Source: Glycomyces harbinensis (lineage in GTDB: Bacteria; Actinomycetota; Actinomycetes; Mycobacteriales; Micromonosporaceae). Taken from it: a DNA stretch of 64,000 nt. A program made the position numbers and the translations under genes. The stretch lies in the NCBI RefSeq assembly GCF_900101745.1, contig NZ_FNAD01000001.1, forward strand, positions 682,001-746,000, given 5' to 3'. The notes under the pieces are model-generated. The model was not told the origin of the DNA and made no database searches. It saw only the letters and a list, made by a program, of their open reading frames with translations. Below are positions 16,141 through 25,400 of this stretch, in pieces (the first letter of the stretch is position 1; each line of letters starts with the position of its first letter).

Positions 16141-17574
16141 ATGTCCCAAGCCACCGCCCGGGTGTCGGGAGCGCTCGTCGCCGCAACGGCGGCCTCGCTC
16201 CTGCTGTGGGCCGCTCCCGCGAGCGCCGAGGACCTGTCGGGCGGCCGGCTCGACTGGGGCGTCAAGGAGTCGTTCCGGTCCTACATCACCGGTCCGATCG
16301 CCCAGGGCGAAGTGCAGACCGGCGACGGCGCGTCCACCGTGGACGGGTCGTACCGGTTCCACTCCGCCTCCGGGTCCTACGAGGACGGCACCGCCGCGAT
16401 CGACTACCAGGGCTGGGTCTACTTCTGGGGCCACGACGGCGAACTCGACCTGACGTTCGCGAATCCGTCCGTGGAGTACTCGGGCTCGTCGGGCACGCTC
16501 TACGTCTACGTCAACGGATCCCGCACCGACATGGCCTCGCTCGGCGGCGCCTCGCTCGAGGTCACCGGCACCACCCTCGCGGTCAGCGGCGCCTCGGCGA
16601 CCCTGACCGCGAACGGCGCCGAGGCGTTCGCGGGCTACTACGAGGCGGGCCAGGAGCTCGACCCCGTGTCCTTCAGCGCGGACGTGGCCGAGACCGAGCC
16701 CCGAGAACCGGCCGAGACGACCGAGTCGGCGCCGGCCGAGACCGCGGACGACCAGGTGGGCGGCGCGATCCTCGACTGGGGCGTGCGGGCCTCGTGGCGC
16801 GACTACGTCTCGGGCGACATCGCCCAGGGCGCGTGGGCCGTCGAGGCGGGCGCGGCCGACGGCGGCGCGGTCTTCCGGTTCACCGAGGGCGCGGGCACCG
16901 CGACCGCCGCGGACTACACGCTCGCGTACCAGGGCACCGTCCGGTTCACCGGAACCGATGTGGACCTGGACCTGACCGATCCGATCGTGACCGCGACCGG
17001 CGGCGCCGGCGTCCTGTCCGCCGAGGTCGCCGGGGCGCGCGTGGACCTGGTCTCCTTCGAGGCCGAACTGGTCGAAGCGGGCGGCGTGCTGCTGGCCGAA
17101 GCGGTCCCGACCGTGCTCACCGAAGCGGCCGTGCCGGTCTTCGGCGGGTTCTACCAGGCCGGGGACCCCATGGACCCGTTGACGATCGCGGTCCCGATCG
17201 CCACCGGGGCCGAGCTGCCGGCCCTCCCGGACCTGGGCTCGGAGCCCGAGCAGCCGTCCCCGAGCGAAGCGACCGAGGAGGTCGACGCCGACACCGCCGC
17301 CGCCGAAACGGGCACGAACCCGCTGGTCTGGATCCTCCCGGCCGTGCTCGCGCTGATCCTCGGCATCGCCGCCGCGACCATCGCGATCATCCAGCGCGCC
17401 AAGCGCAAGCGCGCCACCGAGACTGCCGACGAGGGCGGCTCGGACGCGAGTTCGGAGCCCGAACCCTCCGAAGAGGACACCCCTATCGAGAACGGGGAGG
17501 GCGCCGACGGCGCCGGCCCCGCCGGGACCTCCCCCGAGGGCCCGGAGAACGACAAGGAGCAACAGCACCCATGA
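16141..17574 (+). CDS. htaA: HtaA-domain heme-binding surface protein with C-terminal membrane helix
   Basis: A 477-residue protein: signal peptide ending near ASAED, two HtaA domains (first begins LDWGVKESFRSYITGPIA near residue 35; second begins LDWGVRASWRDYVSGDIA near residue 215), an acidic linker, one membrane helix (WILPAVLALILGIAAATIA), then a basic stop-transfer stretch and an acidic tail that ends in QQQHP. HtaA domains bind heme through conserved tyrosine and histidine residues; FWGHDGELDL in the first domain is the usual histidine region, whereas the second domain reads VRFTGTDVDLDL, with no histidine at the same place. It should catch heme at the cell envelope for HmuT. Overlaps the next gene by 4 bp (ATGA). 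Confidence 0.9.
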   Translation: MSQATARVSGALVAATAASLLLWAAPASAEDLSGGRLDWGVKESFRSYITGPIAQGEVQTGDGASTVDGSYRFHSASGSYEDGTAAIDYQGWVYFWGHDGELDLTFANPSVEYSGSSGTLYVYVNGSRTDMASLGGASLEVTGTTLAVSGASATLTANGAEAFAGYYEAGQELDPVSFSADVAETEPREPAETTESAPAETADDQVGGAILDWGVRASWRDYVSGDIAQGAWAVEAGAADGGAVFRFTEGAGTATAADYTLAYQGTVRFTGTDVDLDLTDPIVTATGGAGVLSAEVAGARVDLVSFEAELVEAGGVLLAEAVPTVLTEAAVPVFGGFYQAGDPMDPLTIAVPIATGAELPALPDLGSEPEQPSPSEATEEVDADTAAAETGTNPLVWILPAVLALILGIAAATIAIIQRAKRKRATETADEGGSDASSEPEPSEEDTPIENGEGADGAGPAGTSPEGPENDKEQQHP

Positions 17575-18941
17575 AGTCCCCCACACGCAGACGCCTCGCG
17601 GCGCTCGCCGCGGTCGCCCTGGGCGCCGGCGCGGTCACGGGCCTCGCCGCCCTTCCCGCCCAGGCGCAGGACGCCACCGAGTACCCCATCGTCGACGGCT
17701 CGATCGACTGGGGCGTCAAGGAGTCCTTCCGGTCCTACGTGACCGGCCCGATCGCCGGCGGCGCCATCGCCGTCGAAGACGGCGCGGTCCAGAACACCGA
17801 CGGCACCTTCACGTTCGGAGGCGTCACCGGCGTCAACGACCTGCCGGGCCAGGAGATCGACGCGCAGTCGACCGGCGGCGTCCACTTCACCGGCCACCAC
17901 GGCCAACTCGACATGCTCATCGAGAACGTCCGGACCGTCACCGACACGATCTCGTACACCGGCGCGCTCTATGCCGACGTGACCTCCTCCGGCGTGTTCT
18001 TCGACGACGTCCACTTCGGCGACATCGACGCGAGCGGCTCCTGGACCTGGATCGACGGGTACACCACCCTCACCGACGCCCCCGTCACCCTGACCGCCGA
18101 CGGCGCCGAGGCCTTCGCCGGCTTCTACGAGGCCGGACAGGCGCTCGACCCGGTCACCGTCGCGGTCGAGATCGACACCGACCCCGGCGAGGAGCCCTCC
18201 TCCGAGGACCCGTCCTCCGACGACCCCGGCGGCGAGGACCCCTCCGGCACCCCGGCGACGGTCTACGAGGTCACCGGCGGCGACGCCGACTGGGGCGTCA
18301 AGGAGTCCTACCGCGACTACGTGGTGGGCCCCATCGCCGACGGCGAGATCACCGTCGTCGACCCGGCCACCCTGAACTCCGACGAGACGTTCCACTTCCC
18401 GAACGCCTCGGGCGCCTTCACCGCCGAGACCTGCGCGCTCGACGCGTCCTTCGAGGGCGGCGTCAACTTCTTCGGCCACGGCGGCGAGATGGACCTCGAC
18501 GTCGCCGACCTGAGCGTCAAGAGCGCCGACGGCGCACTCGCCCTCTACTCGGGCGAGACGCGCATCGCGGACGTCGACGTCGCCGAACTGGCGATCAGCG
18601 GCGGGCAGATCAGCGTCGCCGGCGCGGGCGCCGCGGTCGCGGCCGACGGCGTGGACTTCTTCGGCGGCTTCTACACCGAGGGCACCGCGCTCGACCCCGT
18701 CAGCTTCACCGTGGAGCTCGCCGACGCGCCGGACACCGCCTGCGAACCGACCGGGAACCCCGGTGGCGGCGGCAACGGCGGCGGCGACAACACCGCCGAC
18801 ACCTCGGGCGCCGGCTCCCCGAAGCTGCCGGTGACCGGCTCGCCGCTGACGTACGTGCTGGCCGCCGCCGCGGCGCTGCTCGTCGCGGGCGTCGCGGTCA
18901 TGGTCCTCGCCCGCCGCCGCGCACTGGCGAACGGCGTCTAG
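17571..18941 (+). CDS. HtaA-domain heme-binding protein with LPxTG sortase signal
   Basis: A 456-residue protein: signal peptide (MKSPTRRRLAAL, cleavage near PAQAQ), two HtaA domains (DWGVKESFRSYVTGPIAGG near residue 45; DWGVKESYRDYVVGPIADG near residue 240), both with the histidine segment (HFTGHHGQLDM and NFFGHGGEMDLD), a glycine- and asparagine-rich linker, then LPVTG, a hydrophobic helix and a terminal arginine cluster. That is a full sortase sorting signal, so this protein should be covalently fixed to peptidoglycan, unlike its membrane-held neighbour. The start is the ATG that overlaps the previous stop. The two proteins would form a heme relay from wall to membrane (inference). Confidence 0.9.
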   Translation: MKSPTRRRLAALAAVALGAGAVTGLAALPAQAQDATEYPIVDGSIDWGVKESFRSYVTGPIAGGAIAVEDGAVQNTDGTFTFGGVTGVNDLPGQEIDAQSTGGVHFTGHHGQLDMLIENVRTVTDTISYTGALYADVTSSGVFFDDVHFGDIDASGSWTWIDGYTTLTDAPVTLTADGAEAFAGFYEAGQALDPVTVAVEIDTDPGEEPSSEDPSSDDPGGEDPSGTPATVYEVTGGDADWGVKESYRDYVVGPIADGEITVVDPATLNSDETFHFPNASGAFTAETCALDASFEGGVNFFGHGGEMDLDVADLSVKSADGALALYSGETRIADVDVAELAISGGQISVAGAGAAVAADGVDFFGGFYTEGTALDPVSFTVELADAPDTACEPTGNPGGGGNGGGDNTADTSGAGSPKLPVTGSPLTYVLAAAAALLVAGVAVMVLARRRALANGV

Positions 18942-18956
18942 ACAGCACTCCCCACC

Positions 18957-18995
18957 GGAGGGGCCGCCCCAGCCTGCAATCTGGGCGGCCCCTCC
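18957..18995 (+). terminator. Terminator of the HtaA operon
   Basis: A perfect 13-bp stem (GGAGGGGCCGCCC / GGGCGGCCCCTCC) with a 13-nt loop and a T-containing tail, 15 bp past the stop codon. Confidence 0.75.
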
Positions 18996-19109
18996 ATTCT
19001 CCCTGTCCGCGTTACGGGTCGGCCCGCTCGCGCGGGCCGGGTCGGCGATGCGGCGGCGGGCACGCGAAGGGCTGGCGGCGATGCCGCCGGCCCTGCTCGA
19101 TCGGGCGGT

Positions 19110-19541
19110 TCACGCGGTCGCGGCGGACCCCCGCGAGAAGAGGAGCCTCGTCCGGTCCCGGCGTCCCCAGGCGATGAAGACGAACAGGACCAGCAGGATC
19201 AGCGGCGTGTACACGGGGTAGTCGAGGACGGTGGCGTTGAAGATCGCGGCGCCGACCATGAGCAGGCTCAGGCCGATCGCGGCCGGGCCCGCCAGGCGCG
19301 GGACGAGCAGGCCGACGCCGCCGGCGAGTTCGACGGCACCGATGGCGTACATGAACCAGTCGCCCCAGCCGATGAGGTCGAAGCCCTCGGCGGCGGACTC
19401 GTGGCCGATCAGCTTCGGCGCGGCGGAGGCGGCGATGATGAAGATCGCAAGAAGAATCTGAAGGACCCAGAGGGTGACGTTCAGGGCGCGGCCGGGACGG
19501 CGGGCGGTAGCGGTCTCAGGGGCGAAGTCGTTGGCGCTCAT
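19110..19541 (-). CDS. DoxX-family membrane protein
   Basis: A 143-residue four-helix protein of the same broad family as the gene at 9830, with the pattern ILLAIFIIAASAAPKLIG in helix 1 and GAVELAGGVGLLVPRLAGPAAIG in helices 2-3. A 20-residue polar N-terminus precedes helix 1. The ATG at 19541 is chosen, with GGAAGG upstream; a frame back to 19610 has no such signal. It stands alone, with the hairpin-rich end of the HtaA operon on one side and a divergent winged-helix gene on the other. Function unknown; a redox or membrane-stress role is only a family trend. Confidence 0.8.
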   Translation of the reverse strand: MSANDFAPETATARRPGRALNVTLWVLQILLAIFIIAASAAPKLIGHESAAEGFDLIGWGDWFMYAIGAVELAGGVGLLVPRLAGPAAIGLSLLMVGAAIFNATVLDYPVYTPLILLVLFVFIAWGRRDRTRLLFSRGSAATA

Positions 19542-19687
19542 GGTGGTTCGTACCTTCCGAGGAGTTTCGGGCTCTTGCCTGTGTAGACGAGGCCCGCACC
19601 GCGGATTCATCGCGGCGCGCCGGGAATCCCGGCGGCGGGCCGCGCCGACCGGGCCCGGGCGTCGGTGGCCGCGGTTATCTTCAAGGC

Positions 19688-20773
19688 ATGATCGATCGCC
19701 TCCAGGTCGCGCGCTACCGCGTGCGCGCGCAGCAGCTCGACCGCGAACGCGGGGATCTCGCCGACACCGCCGTCCTCGACCTCGGGGCCCAGGAGACGGG
19801 CCCGGACGGGGCGCTGTGGGCGCTGGCGGTCCGCGGCGTCGAAGCGCCCGCGGACGCCGACCTGGTGTGGCTGTGGACGCTGCGCGGCGCCCCGCACGCC
19901 TACCGACGCTCCGAGGCGGCCGAGGTCGCCGCGACGGTGGCGCCGTGGTCGGAGGCCGACGCCGCCAAGCGGATCTTCGACGCCTCCAAGCCGCTCAAGG
20001 CCGCCGGGATACCGGTCCTCGAGGCGCTCGACGCCCTCGCCGGGCAGATGCGGGCGATCGTGACCGGGCCGATGGCGAAGGGCGAGGTGTCAGGGCGCCT
20101 GCACGAGGTCATGCCCGAGCCGTACCAGCGGTTCTGCCGCTCCTGCGACGCCGTGCACCTCTACGAGATGCCGTTCCGCCTGGCCGCGATGCGCGCCGGA
20201 CTGGAGCTGCGCCCGCACACCTCGCCGCCGGTGCTGGAGCCCGCGCCGGGCCTGGAGGCCGCCGATGCGTTCCCCGACCGACTGGACCCGGTGCGCGCCT
20301 ACCTGCACCTGTGCGGGCCCGCCACGGTGAAGGAGGTCGCCGAGTACGTCGACTCGCCGGTCAAGGAGGTCAAGGCGCACTGGCCCGAGGACGCGGTCGA
20401 GGTCGACGTCGCGGGCGAGCGGCGCTGGATCCTCGCCGCCGACGAGGAGGCGCTGCGCGGCGCCGACGCGTCCGGGACGCGACTGCTCGGACCGTACGAC
20501 CTGTTCCTCCAGGCCCGGGACCGCGGCACGCTCGTGGACGACCCGGCGCTCGCCAAGCGGCTGTGGCCGGTGCTCGGCAGGCCGGGCGCCGTGCTCGTCG
20601 ACGGGGCGATCGCGGGACTGTGGCGCCCGCGCAAGTCCGGGAAGCGGTTCACCGTCGCCGTCGAACCGCTGCGGACCTGGAAGCCGGCCGAGCTCAAGCG
20701 CGTCGAGGCCGAGGCCGAACGCCTGGCGGCGTTCCGGGGCGTCGCGCTCGCGGGCCTGGACGCGGCCCCGTGA
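19688..20773 (+). CDS. Winged-helix DNA-binding domain protein (HTH_42; AlkZ/YcaQ-related)
   Basis: A 361-residue protein that starts MIDRLQVARYRVRAQQLDR and has LHEVMPEPYQRFCRSC, RAYLHLCGPATVKEVAEYV and LLGPYDLFLQARDR, a set seen in the HTH_42 winged-helix family. That family includes the AlkZ/YcaQ DNA glycosylases, which remove bulky or crosslinked bases, often with a QxD or QxQ catalytic motif. I could not assign the catalytic motif with certainty here, so glycosylase activity is open. It is convergent with the sulfotransferase gene, with only 4 bp between stops. Confidence 0.75.
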   Translation: MIDRLQVARYRVRAQQLDRERGDLADTAVLDLGAQETGPDGALWALAVRGVEAPADADLVWLWTLRGAPHAYRRSEAAEVAATVAPWSEADAAKRIFDASKPLKAAGIPVLEALDALAGQMRAIVTGPMAKGEVSGRLHEVMPEPYQRFCRSCDAVHLYEMPFRLAAMRAGLELRPHTSPPVLEPAPGLEAADAFPDRLDPVRAYLHLCGPATVKEVAEYVDSPVKEVKAHWPEDAVEVDVAGERRWILAADEEALRGADASGTRLLGPYDLFLQARDRGTLVDDPALAKRLWPVLGRPGAVLVDGAIAGLWRPRKSGKRFTVAVEPLRTWKPAELKRVEAEAERLAAFRGVALAGLDAAP

Positions 20774-20777
20774 CCGG

Positions 20778-22001
20778 TCAGCGCCTGATGTTGGCGGTCA
20801 TGTTGTCCACGAACAGGCCGTAGTCGCCGAAGGCCTTGTCGATCATGGCCGGGTCCAGTCCGTAGTGGACCATGGAGTACTCGTGGCCGCGCTGGTCGCG
20901 CGGGCGGTCGAGGGCGTCGCCGAGATTGCGCTCGTCGAGGTCCGTCCACTTGAGGTCGAGCTGCTCGAACAGCTGCGGCACGTAGCGGAACGGGTCGGCC
21001 ATCATCGCGTGGTAGGCCACGTCCACCGTGGCCTCGCGCGGCATCTTGATGCGCTCGCGGCGGGCCCGCTCGACCATGTCGGGCAGGATCTCGAGCCAGG
21101 TCCGGCCGATCAGGTGCGGGTCGACCGCGCTCGGCCGGTTGTGCAGGTAGCCGAGGGACTCGGCCATGGAGCACATCGAGCCCATGACGGTGTGCGGGTC
21201 GCGGTGGGTCCACACGAACTTCGCGTCGGGGAACACCTGGTGGATCGCGGCGGTCTCCGCCAGGCAGTCGGGATGCTTGAGCATCCAGCGCGGGGTCGGG
21301 CGCCGGTACTGGAGGATCTGGAGCGCGTCGCGCACGAACCGGTAGTCGGGCCGGGCGTCGTAGGCGCGCATGAAGTCGATGTACTTCGGCATGGGCGCCA
21401 TGGTGTTGTGCAGGCGGCTCTGGTTGAGCAGGAAGTAGATCTCCTCGACCCAGTCGGCGCGCACGGGGTGGATGCGGCCCCACGAGGGGCTGAGGGTGAG
21501 GATCTGGTCGAGTTTGCGCTGCGTCTGGCGGCGGAGCCGCTCCTCGTCCGCTTCGGACCGCGGGAGGCCGATGTTGTCCATCTCCCACATGTAGGGCCCG
21601 CGCCCGCCCTGGGCGTTGGCGAGGATCTTGTGGGTCAGGGTGGTCGCGGTGCGGGGCAGGCCGATCACGAAGACGGGCGCCTCGATCCGCTCGTTGCGCG
21701 CCTCCGGATGCCGGGCCTGGAGGCGGCGCACGTGGAACAGGTTGCCGATGCGGGTCTTGACCATGTCGTGGACCGAGAGCCAGCCGACGCCGCTGAGGGA
21801 GTCGACCGCGGCGATGTGGTGGAGGAAGCCGCGCAGGTGCTCCAGCGAGCGCTCGTCCTCCTCGGTGATCACGGCGCCGTCCGGATCGGACCGCTGCGCG
21901 GCCAGGAGGCGGTCGAAGACCTTGTCGGGATCGCGTCTGGCGCGGGAGGCGGGGGCGGTCAGCGCGTTGACGAGGCGCATGCGAGTGGTGGTGCGGCGCA
22001 T
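20778..22001 (-). CDS. PAPS-dependent sulfotransferase family protein
   Basis: A 407-residue cytoplasmic sulfotransferase, similar to the Stf-type family of actinobacteria. The 5'-phosphosulfate loop is in VFVIGLPRTATTLTHKIL near residue 112 and the 3'-phosphate site in KFVWTHRDPHTVMGSMCSM near residue 262; the arginine and serine are kept in both. Conserved family segments include MKHPDCLAE and DVAYHAMMADPF. The ATG at 22001 has GAGAGGAC upstream; a longer frame back to 22265 covers an AT-rich stretch and is unlikely. It likely sulfates a lipid, sterol or carbohydrate acceptor; the acceptor is unknown. Confidence 0.87.
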   Translation of the reverse strand: MRRTTTRMRLVNALTAPASRARRDPDKVFDRLLAAQRSDPDGAVITEEDERSLEHLRGFLHHIAAVDSLSGVGWLSVHDMVKTRIGNLFHVRRLQARHPEARNERIEAPVFVIGLPRTATTLTHKILANAQGGRGPYMWEMDNIGLPRSEADEERLRRQTQRKLDQILTLSPSWGRIHPVRADWVEEIYFLLNQSRLHNTMAPMPKYIDFMRAYDARPDYRFVRDALQILQYRRPTPRWMLKHPDCLAETAAIHQVFPDAKFVWTHRDPHTVMGSMCSMAESLGYLHNRPSAVDPHLIGRTWLEILPDMVERARRERIKMPREATVDVAYHAMMADPFRYVPQLFEQLDLKWTDLDERNLGDALDRPRDQRGHEYSMVHYGLDPAMIDKAFGDYGLFVDNMTANIRR

Positions 22002-22450
22002 ATGGGGTGTCCTCTCTCCGTCGGCGTCGGACGCCAGTGGGGGCGGGAGTCCCACGTACCGTAGCGCAATTGTCGCAGCGCGAGAAGGTCTGACCGTCCT
22101 TTTCATCACCTGTGCCGCAGGACGGGCCGAAGGCGACGGGCGCGGCGAAGCCGGCGCCCGCTCCCCCGGATCTGGGGAGCGGGCGCCGGAGTTGTTCGAG
22201 GGGCAGTCGTGGCCGGTGTCGATGGCGGGGACGAATCGCGGGCAAGAAAAAAGGCCCCACCGCAACGAACCGAAACGACGAAAGCCTTATAAATGACTCG
22301 AGGACCTTCTTTTGCTACCGCTTTTTCTTTCTACAGACTATTTGTCCACAACATACACTAACTTTAAGTATCACCGAGACTCCCAAAGTGTAAGGCCCGG
22401 ACGGCTTGTAGGTCAAGGCGTCCGGGCCTTGCATCTCGTTAATCAGCTGT
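22002..22450. other. Intergenic region with an AT-rich island
   Basis: A 449-bp stretch without a convincing gene. About 22245-22390 is strikingly AT-rich and T-tract-rich against the very GC-rich surroundings, with runs such as AAGAAAAAAGG and GCTTTTTCTTTC. It lies upstream of the sulfotransferase and just past the end of the Tc toxin locus. It could hold the sulfotransferase promoter or mark the edge of acquired DNA. Confidence 0.6.
22392..22430 (-). terminator. Terminator of the Tc toxin operon
   Basis: A perfect 12-bp stem (AAGGCCCGGACG / CGTCCGGGCCTT) with a 15-nt loop, 20 bp past the stop codon of the TcA gene. Confidence 0.78.
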
Positions 22451-25400
22451 TCAGCCGATGTCGAATTGGACCAACAGGTAGGCGCGGCGCACATCTTCGG
22501 GCAGCAGCGACCGGTAATCGGCGGCCACGGCCCGCTTCAGTCGGAGGCGCCACTCCCCCAGCATCGCCGGGGCCGGGGTGGGCGCGATCGAGGAGTGCGG
22601 GGCGCCGCCGAAACCGGGGTCGTTCGCGCCGGGCGCCTCGGCGGCGGACATCTGCCCGGGCAGGCGCCAGTCGACGGTGAACGCGTCGGTGTGGACGGTG
22701 TCGAGCACGAGGTCGGCGGCCGAGACCGTCACCGGTCCGCTCGCGGCCCGCACCTTCGCCCAGAACGGCAGGTGCTCGGCCGTCAGGTCGAACACGAGCT
22801 CCTGCTCCCCCTCGCCGTCGGGGAAGAGCATCCGGTGCCAGGCGGTGCCGAACTGCTCCTCGAGGACGAACAGGGCCGCGCCCGAGGTCGGCAGGACCTC
22901 GTCGAGGTTGGCCTCGGCGAGGGCGATCAGGCCCGGCCCGCCCGCGCGGGCGGTGTAGTCGAGGTGGAGCACCACGTCGGTGATCGAGGCGAGATCGAAC
23001 TGGTTGTGCGCCTTGGGGAGCGAGAGGGTCCACTCGCTGACGGCGCCGGCGCCCTCGAACGGCAGGAACCGGTCGTCGTCGAAGCGCAGCTCGAACATGC
23101 CGCGGTCGTTCACGGCGTGGCTGGTGGCGATCGCCTGGGTCGGCACGGGGCTCTTCCAGAAGCGGGCGTCGCCGCCGGCGAGCGGGTCGCCGTAGCCGCC
23201 TGCGACCGAGTCGTCGAGCCGGACCCCGTTGTTGGTCACCGAGAGCGTGCAGTTCACCGACGTGTAGGGGCCGACGACGCACGGGACCGACAGTGCCACC
23301 GACTTGAGGCGGCGGCGGATGTGGCCGGGGTAGTCGAGGTCGAACATCCACTCCGGCAGCTGGATCTGGGCCTGCCCGGTGAGCTTGAGGGCGAGGAGGG
23401 CGAGCGGGTCGACCTGGGCGAGCGAGACGTGCTTGACGATCTCCAGGTTCCGCTGGTTCTTCTCCATATAGGACGATTCCATGCGGCGGATGTCGTTGGT
23501 CAGCCGCTCGGGGGCGAGCAGGCCCTTGCGCAGGGAGTCCCAGTACCCGAACTGGATGAACGAGGCGTCCGGCTCGGCGAGCTCGAACTGGTAGGACTGC
23601 TGGGCGAGCATCGCGGTGTCGAAGGCGATCTGGTAGGCCTGGAAGTACACCGTGGACACCCGGGCGAGCATCCAGTCGTACAGCTGCTGGTTGGTGTACT
23701 TGGTGCGCAGGTACTCCTCGACCGCCTCGGAGTCGGCGATGATCTGGAGGTGGTTCTCCAGCTCGGCGGCCGCGATCCGCTCGCGGATCGCGGCGGTCAG
23801 GATCTGGGCCTCCAGCTGCGACAGGTCGTTCTGGGCCAGGTCGCGGTTGAACTGGTGGTCGGCGAATTCGCGGGTGTAGCGGCCCTGCGTCTGCGCCATG
23901 GCGGCGCCGGTGTGGAGCATCCCGGCGAAGCCGTTGATCATCGCGGCGGTGTTGGACAGGAAGCCCGTGATGTTGGAGCCGCCGATGGACATGCTCACCG
24001 TCGGGGAGCCGCCGACGCCGGCGATGCCGATGCTGAAGTCGGGGATCAGGCTCGTGCCGCCCGCGATGCCGGACATGACCGCGCTGACGGCGTTGCCGGC
24101 CAGGCCCAGGCTCTCCATGACGACCGCGGCGATCTCCTCGCCGTTCATGCGCGGGATGCTCCCGTGGTGGGCGATGCGGGTGTTGACGGACTCCCGGCCC
24201 GCTTCGAGCGCGGCGCGGGACGAGACCGCCTCCTCCCCCTGGAGTTCCCTCACCGCCTCGATGGCCTGGTTGAGGATGACCTCCTGGCTCGCGCGCAGCA
24301 GCGCCAGCCCCTCGGCGTCGCGGCTCTCCAGGATGCGCAGCAGCTTCTCGCCCAGGGCCCGCAGCTCCGCGCACAGCTCGACGGCGCGGGCGGCGAGCAC
24401 CGGGAACCGGTAGCGGGTGTCGACGGCGGTGAACAGGCTCAGCACGCTGGAGAGGTCGGCGCCGGCGGCGGCGGCCTTGACGAGCATCCCGGGGTCGATG
24501 GGCGGCTCGAAGAGCGGGAGCCGGCGCACCACGCCTTCGATGTTCATCCCGTTGCGGACCTTGAACAGCCGGTCGGCGACGGTGTCCCAGTAGCCGAGGA
24601 GCCTGTCGTTCACCGGGATGCCGAAGTACTGGACCTCCAGGTGCGGCAGCGGTTCGCCTTCGAGCTCGGCGGGTTCGGCGGTGAGGTCGAGCGGCGGCGC
24701 GAAGCCCTCCAGGATCGCGGCCACGTCCTGGTTGCCGAACGGGTCGAGCGCCGAGTCCTCGGTGAGCCGGCTGTAGCTCTTGTCCTCGCGCTCGGCGGGC
24801 GGGACCTTCTCGGGGCGCCGGCCCAGGAGTTCGGCGGCGAGGGTGTACAGCAGCACCGCCTGGTTGATCGACTCGAGGGTGTCGCGGCGGAACTCCTGGT
24901 CGGCCCAGCCGATGAGGTTGTCGAGGTACTTCATGACGATCGTCTTCTGGTAGGCGACCGGGCGGTGGCGCGCGACGGTGTGCGGGGAGAACGGGTGGTT
25001 CTTCCAGGCCCGCAGCTCCTCCAGGTGGTCGCCGATGTCGCCGAGGATCGACTCGATGCGCTGCCGGCGGTAGTCCTCGCCGTCGTGCTCGAAGAACGGC
25101 CGGGTGATCCAGTAGCGCTGCGGCGCTTCGGGTCCGTCGGTGCTGGTGGGGTCGAAGATGCGGTGGTACCAGCGCATCGCCTCCTCGAAGCGGTGCTCGG
25201 CGGTGAGCTTGGCGGCGATGAGCATGGGCGCGTGGAAGAAGATCTCCCAGTTGTAGGCGGCGTACGCGCCGCCGCGGGTGAAGTCGACGCCGCCCTGGGC
25301 GGTCGGGTCGATCCAGTTGCCGGCGGCGGGGCCGTAGGAGAAGGCGGTCTCCGAGTTCGGCGCGATGCTCTGCTGCTTGCGAGTGACGAGCCCGTCGACG

